This document shows, piece by piece, positions 6,656-9,113 of a stretch of DNA of 9,113 bases. Source of the stretch: Desulfuromonadales bacterium. GTDB taxonomy: Bacteria; Desulfobacterota; Desulfuromonadia; Geobacterales; Pseudopelobacteraceae. A program made the translations under genes and the position numbers. Location: assembly GCA_015688915.1 (NCBI GenBank), contig JAATGX010000033.1, positions 1 to 9,113 on the forward strand, written 5' to 3'. The stretch's first letter is position 1. The number at the start of each line of letters is the position of its first letter. The notes beneath the pieces are model-generated. The model was given only the letters and a program-made list of their open reading frames with translations. It searched no databases and had not been told where the DNA came from.

Positions 6656-6898
6656 ATGCAGACTAAACTCACCCTGCGTCTTGAGGACCAATTGATCGAG
6701 CAGGCAAAATCTTACGCTGCACAGGCGGGTAAATCGGTATCGCAGGTTGTTGCGGATTACTTCAAGATGCTCACATCCGTGAAGACTAAGACAATATCGC
6801 CATCTACACCAATTACCCAATCACTTAGGGGCTTGTTGCGGGAATCGAAACTTGATGAAAAGGATTACAAAAAATATCTGGAAGAGAAACACCTTTGA
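6656..6898 (+). CDS. DUF6364-family antitoxin (ribbon-helix-helix type)
   Basis: The product is 80 residues from ATG 6656, preceded by GGAGG at 6646-6650 with 5-nt spacing. An in-frame TTG at 6644 overlaps that ribosome site and is rejected. The N-terminal strand KLTLRLE and two helices (LIEQAKSYAAQAG, then SVSQVVADYFKML) form a ribbon-helix-helix DNA-binding fold. The C-terminal part (ITQSLRGLLRESKLDEKDY and KKYLEEKHL) is the signature tail of DUF6364 proteins and should wrap the toxin. As antitoxin it would neutralise the PIN ribonuclease encoded next and repress the operon through the upstream palindrome. Its stop overlaps the toxin start by 4 bp (TTGA), so translation is coupled. The gene is AT-richer than its neighbours, as expected for acquired modules. 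Confidence 0.9.
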   Translation: MQTKLTLRLEDQLIEQAKSYAAQAGKSVSQVVADYFKMLTSVKTKTISPSTPITQSLRGLLRESKLDEKDYKKYLEEKHL

Positions 6899-7311
6899 AA
6901 ATTCTGTTCGACACAAACATAGTCATTGATGTGCTTATGGATCGCTTACCGCATTCAGAAACCGCTTCTGAACTGTTTTCAAAAGTAGAGGATGGAACAA
7001 TCATAGGATACTTGTGCGGCACTACCATAACGACCCTGTTTTATCTTGCCTCCAAAACAATAGGTTCTGAAAGGGCGCAAGAAGAAATCAAGAAGCTTCT
7101 CAGTCTTTTTGAGGTGGCTCCTGTCAATAGGCATGTCATCGAATCGGCACTTGAAGCGGATTTCAACGACTTCGAAGATGCGGTGATTCACGAAGCAGCA
7201 TGCCATATCGGAGCTGATGCAATCGTAACACGCAATCAAAAGGATTTTAGAAAATCCAGAATACCGGTTTATTCCTCGGAAGAGATGGCAACCATACTGC
7301 GGCTTGGTTGA
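6895..7311 (+). CDS. PIN-domain toxin ribonuclease (PIN_3-like, VapC-type)
   Basis: The product has 138 residues and starts with TTG 6895 inside the antitoxin stop. No other start preserves the essential N-terminal strand KILFDTNIVIDVL. Visible metal-binding acids are Asp6 (FDTN), Asp95 in FEDAV and Asp117 in TRNQKDF; Asp12 and Glu22/Glu26 lie near the first. The region where classical VapC toxins have a helix with a conserved Glu reads GTTITTLFYLASK, without that Glu, as in the PIN_3 subgroup I associate with DUF6364 partners. Such toxins cleave tRNA, rRNA or mRNA when antitoxin is lost; the target is unknown. The TTG start and 4-bp overlap should keep toxin output below that of antitoxin. 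Its stop codon lies inside the -35 box of the next operon. Confidence 0.9.
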   Translation: MKILFDTNIVIDVLMDRLPHSETASELFSKVEDGTIIGYLCGTTITTLFYLASKTIGSERAQEEIKKLLSLFEVAPVNRHVIESALEADFNDFEDAVIHEAACHIGADAIVTRNQKDFRKSRIPVYSSEEMATILRLG

Positions 7312-7336
7312 CAATATACCTTATTTGGTATATCTT
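7308..7336 (+). promoter_or_regulatory. hicAB promoter
   Basis: A consensus TTGACA (7308-7313) overlaps the PIN stop codon. A 17-nt spacer leads to TATCTT (7331-7336, 4 of 6). An alternative -10, TATATC at 7329-7334, has a 15-nt spacer. Either choice places the transcript start within a few bases of the hicA ATG at 7343. Confidence 0.7.
7314..7333. promoter_or_regulatory. Palindromic operator in the hicAB promoter
   Basis: ATATACC (7314-7320) and GGTATAT (7327-7333) are exact reverse complements separated by 6 nt. They fill the spacer between -35 and -10, so a bound dimer would exclude RNA polymerase. HicB downstream has a helix-turn-helix C-terminus and is the natural repressor. The arms differ from those of the adjacent DUF6364-PIN operator. 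Confidence 0.65.
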
Positions 7337-7342
7337 CGATGT

Positions 7343-7528
7343 ATGAACGGTAAACAGGTAATCAAACTTCTGGAAAAAGAGGGGTGGAAACTTGACCGGA
7401 TAAGCGGCAGTCACCACCTGTTGGAGAAGGACGGCATGGTTGTTCCCGTTCCCGTTCATGGCACTGCCGATCTTGGCAAAGGTTTGATTGCTGCTATTCA
7501 GCGACAGACAGGAGTGACGCTAAAATGA
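7343..7528 (+). CDS. hicA: HicA-family mRNA interferase toxin
   Basis: The product is 61 residues with the HicA (YcfA) double-stranded-RNA-binding-like fold. An N-terminal helix (GKQVIKLLEKEGWKL) is followed by RISGSHHLLEKDG, with the catalytic histidine at His24 or His25. Next come the strand MVVPVPVHG and the C-terminal helix DLGKGLIAAIQRQTGVTL. HicA toxins cleave mRNA when freed from HicB. ATG 7343 is chosen because the protein begins where family members do; a longer TTG start at 7304 would lie upstream of the gene's own promoter. No Shine-Dalgarno is present and the promoter is 6 nt upstream, so the mRNA is probably leaderless. Alternatively the gene is translated from read-through of the PIN operon. 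The stop overlaps the hicB start by 4 bp. Confidence 0.92.
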   Translation: MNGKQVIKLLEKEGWKLDRISGSHHLLEKDGMVVPVPVHGTADLGKGLIAAIQRQTGVTLK

Positions 7529-7941
7529 AAATCGAATACCCCTGCGCAATAATTCCCGATGAACCATCCGGCTACCTTGTCCAGTTCCTTGATATGAAAG
7601 AGGCGTTCACCGGCGGTGCAACGCTTGAAGAGGCACTGTTTAACGCCTCAGAGGTGCTGACGAGCATCCTCAGCTATAGACTGGATAACAAGATTGATGT
7701 ACCTCTGCCCTCCGCAATTCAGCCGGGACAGTATGCCGTTGCACCGGACTCTGCGACGCAGACCGCCATGCTTATTCGCCAGTCCCGTAAGGATCGGAGT
7801 CTATCGGATCTTGCCCGTACGCTCGGCACCAGTTGGCCGTCAGCCCAGCGCCTGGAAAATCCGCATCATTCTCCAAATTTGAAACAGTTGGAGAGGGCAG
7901 CGGCAGCGCTCGGTAAACGGCTTGTGCTGGAATTCGTTTAG
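7525..7941 (+). CDS. hicB: HicB-family antitoxin with C-terminal helix-turn-helix
   Basis: The product has 138 residues. Residues 1-50 form the degenerate RNase H-like HicB domain (EYPCAIIPDEPSGYLVQFLD, then GGATLEEALFNASEVL), which binds and blocks HicA. A linker of about 25 residues (DVPLPSAIQPGQY...) leads to a helix-turn-helix of XRE type at about 80-138, with MLIRQSRKDRSLSDLARTLG as the first helices, SWPSAQRLENP as the recognition region and LKQLERAAAALGKRLVLEF at the end. It should repress hicAB through the palindrome at 7314-7333. ATG overlaps the hicA stop (ATGA), so the genes are translationally coupled, toxin first. This toxin-first order is standard for HicAB and opposite to the DUF6364-PIN pair upstream. 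Candidate RNA 2 and its terminator follow. Confidence 0.92.
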   Translation: MKIEYPCAIIPDEPSGYLVQFLDMKEAFTGGATLEEALFNASEVLTSILSYRLDNKIDVPLPSAIQPGQYAVAPDSATQTAMLIRQSRKDRSLSDLARTLGTSWPSAQRLENPHHSPNLKQLERAAAALGKRLVLEFV

Positions 7942-7992
7942 CGGAAAGGGAGGCGGGCGGAGTTGATTGTTTGCCCTGATTTGATATTACCG

Positions 7993-8019
7993 TTGACATG
8001 AAAATTCGAAGAATATAAA
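7993..8019 (+). promoter_or_regulatory. Promoter for candidate small RNA 2
   Basis: A perfect TTGACA (7993-7998) is followed at 15 nt by TATAAA (8014-8019, 5 of 6) or at 17 nt by TAAAGT (8016-8021, 4 of 6). The predicted start is about 8026-8028. It lies 51 nt after hicB, with no coding frame between it and the terminator. Confidence 0.5.
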
Positions 8020-8025
8020 GTCTCA

Positions 8026-8104
8026 AAGAATATCTATCAAGTATATAGGTTAGGTTGACTTGAAGACAAGAGACCGGATGACATTCATTCGGTCTCTTTT
8101 TTTT
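8026..8104 (+). ncRNA. Candidate small RNA 2 (about 79 nt)
   Basis: An AT-rich 5' part with only weak pairing (CTAT..ATAG around 8034-8048) is followed by a 4-bp hairpin CTTG/CAAG with an AAGA loop (8059-8070) that directly abuts a long terminator stem. The 20 bases from 8056 match the equivalent region of candidate RNA 1 at 16 of 20 positions, and the differences in stems are compensatory. The unit could be a free small RNA, or only the 3' end of the hicAB transcript. No protein is encoded. Confidence 0.45.
8068..8104 (+). terminator. Strong Rho-independent terminator
   Basis: Bases 8068-8081 pair with 8085-8098 in a 14-bp stem containing one G-T pair, with a 3-nt loop. T residues continue unbroken from 8097 to 8104. 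It ends candidate RNA 2 and hicAB read-through. Confidence 0.9.
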
Positions 8105-8198
8105 GGAAGGAAGTGCCGGGGCCAAGGTTGGATTTGTGCCCGTATCACGGCCCTTGGACTGGATGGAGATACGTCATAAAAGACCTGACAGATAGCCA

Positions 8199-8276
8199 AT
8201 GAAAATTTCCTTTCTGAAAGACAAGCCCGAATACCTGGACGAGGTGGCTGAACTGCTCTTCAACAGATTTGACTGA
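8199..8276 (+). pseudogene. 25-codon 5' remnant of a GNAT-family N-acetyltransferase
   Basis: ATG 8199 opens a frame reading KISFLKDKPEYLDEVAELL before TGA at 8274-8276. This resembles the first strand and helix of GNAT acetyltransferases, in which an I-x-x-L strand is followed by a helix of the type P-x-x-x-x-x-L-A-E-x-L. The acetyl-CoA binding part is entirely absent, so it is at most a stub. No strong ribosome site precedes it. The dapL start lies 36 nt downstream. It could instead be a short upstream frame affecting dapL translation, but the family-like sequence makes a gene remnant more likely. The rest of 8105-8198 holds a loose inverted repeat (CCAAGG 8122-8127 with CCTTGG 8152-8157) and nothing else I can support. 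Confidence 0.4.
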
Positions 8277-8312
8277 AACAGGAACGTATAGCCCGTGTGA
8301 AGGAGAACGTGT

Positions 8313-9113
8313 ATGCCGGAAAGCTATGTTCAAGACCTGTTCGCCGCCAGGATCGGCGGCAGCGGGTTCGGCAAGGGGACGGTCATCTACAAGTTCGAGA
8401 AGATCAAGCGCGCCAAGCGCCGGGCCCTGGCGGACAACCCCGGCGTGGAGCTGATCGACCTGGGGGTGGGGGAGCCGGACTGGTCCGCGGACCCGGCGGT
8501 GGTGGAGGTCCTGCGTAGCGAGGCGGGCAAGGCGGAGAACCGGGGGTATACGGACAACGGCCTGCCGGAGTTCAACGAGGCGGCGGCCCGCTACCTGGAA
8601 GAGGTATACGGCGTGGCCGGCATCGACCCGGCCAACGAGGTCAACCACGGCATCGGTTCCAAACCGATCCTGGCATTGCTGCCGCTGGCCTTCATCAATC
8701 CGGGTGACATCGCCATCCTGACCGTGCCCGGCTACCCGGTCCTGGGGACCATGACCGAGGCGCTGGGGGGAGAGGTGGTCAAGCTGCCGCTGCTGGAGGA
8801 AAACCGTTTCTATCCAGATCTCGACGCCCTGACCGCGGACCAGCGCCAGCGGGCCAAGCTGCTCTACCTCAACTACCCCAACAACCCGACCGGCGCAACG
8901 GCCACCAGGGCTTTTTACGAAAAGATCATCCGTTTCGCCCGGGAAAACCGGATCATCGTCGTTGCCGATGCCGCCTATGCCGCCCTGACCTTTGACGGCG
9001 AGCAGCCGCTCAGCATCCTCTCCATTCCGGGCGCCAAGGATGTGGCGGTGGAGATTCACTCCCATTCCAAGGCCTTCAACATGACCGGGTGGCGGCTCGC
9101 CTTCATTGCCGGC
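8313..9113 (+). CDS. dapL: LL-diaminopimelate aminotransferase-type PLP enzyme (3' end beyond window)
   Basis: The frame runs from ATG 8313 to the window edge, with 267 codons visible of a usual length near 400. AAGGAG (8300-8305) lies 7 nt upstream, fixing the start. The sequence is a class I/II fold-type I aminotransferase. IDLGVGEPDW is near the N-terminus, GIGSKPILALLP begins the PLP phosphate region and YPNNPTG carries Asn191 for the cofactor ring. Asp219 and Tyr222 in DAAY contact the pyridine nitrogen and hydroxyl. Lys253 in HSHSKAFNMTGWR should form the internal aldimine. The N-terminal PESYVQDLFAARIGG and FGKGTVIYKFEKIKRAK are typical of the second LL-diaminopimelate aminotransferase group. 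That enzyme makes LL-diaminopimelate from tetrahydrodipicolinate and glutamate in lysine and peptidoglycan synthesis. Another substrate cannot be excluded from sequence alone. No strong promoter is visible between it and the terminator ending at 8104. Confidence 0.88.
   Translation, partial: MPESYVQDLFAARIGGSGFGKGTVIYKFEKIKRAKRRALADNPGVELIDLGVGEPDWSADPAVVEVLRSEAGKAENRGYTDNGLPEFNEAAARYLEEVYGVAGIDPANEVNHGIGSKPILALLPLAFINPGDIAILTVPGYPVLGTMTEALGGEVVKLPLLEENRFYPDLDALTADQRQRAKLLYLNYPNNPTGATATRAFYEKIIRFARENRIIVVADAAYAALTFDGEQPLSILSIPGAKDVAVEIHSHSKAFNMTGWRLAFIAG

Noticed and set aside
8145..9065. Minus-strand open frame (306 codons) opposite dapL
   Set aside because: The plus strand encodes an evident PLP aminotransferase with all cofactor residues. 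The minus frame is a typical shadow of high-GC codon usage.
1..9113. CRISPR array, tRNA or rRNA genes
   Set aside because: No regularly spaced repeats and no tRNA or rRNA signature were seen; the only strong repeats are the palindromes listed.

Overview
The window is high-GC bacterial DNA, AT-richer between about 6560 and 7350. It looks like Desulfobacterota of the Geobacter/Pelobacter group. The basis is the gene style (a family-2 LL-diaminopimelate aminotransferase, a DegQ-type protease with an acidic inter-PDZ linker, a Cys-rich HMA protein) and a CCCCCTTTGAAAAAGGGGG repeat of the kind I recall as dispersed in those genomes. The assignment rests on recognition by eye, not on a search. All supported genes lie on the + strand.

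Left part (1-5767) is ordinary envelope and housekeeping content. It holds the C-terminal end of an RND/MMPL-type membrane exporter and, 15 nt later, a secreted DUF255 (YyaL/SSP411-like) protein with a thioredoxin-type CHWC motif. Next comes a small inverted-repeat element that looks like a MITE with an 8-bp target duplication, then a secreted alpha/beta-hydrolase esterase, then a periplasmic HtrA/DegQ serine protease with two PDZ domains. The proteins with signal peptides all act outside the cytoplasm.

Middle and right part (5768-8312) is a mosaic accessory region. It starts with a promoter-hairpins-terminator unit (candidate small RNA 1), followed by a small heavy-metal-associated (HMA) protein with its own hairpin terminator. 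A 58-codon 5' remnant of an ArgJ-like gene follows. Two complete type II toxin-antitoxin modules come next, back to back: a DUF6364 antitoxin with a PIN toxin, and HicA with HicB. Each module has a consensus-like promoter carrying a palindromic operator. The hicA start lies at the predicted transcription start, implying a leaderless mRNA. After hicB comes candidate small RNA 2, whose 3' module matches that of candidate 1 in sequence and fold with compensatory base changes. A 25-codon 5' remnant of a GNAT acetyltransferase follows.

The window ends inside a PLP aminotransferase of the LL-diaminopimelate type (dapL), with 267 codons visible, the catalytic lysine included. The most noteworthy signals are the pair of covarying promoter-to-terminator RNA units, the leaderless hicA arrangement, the TIR/TSD-bounded repeat element, and two 5' gene stubs flanking the toxin-antitoxin pair.
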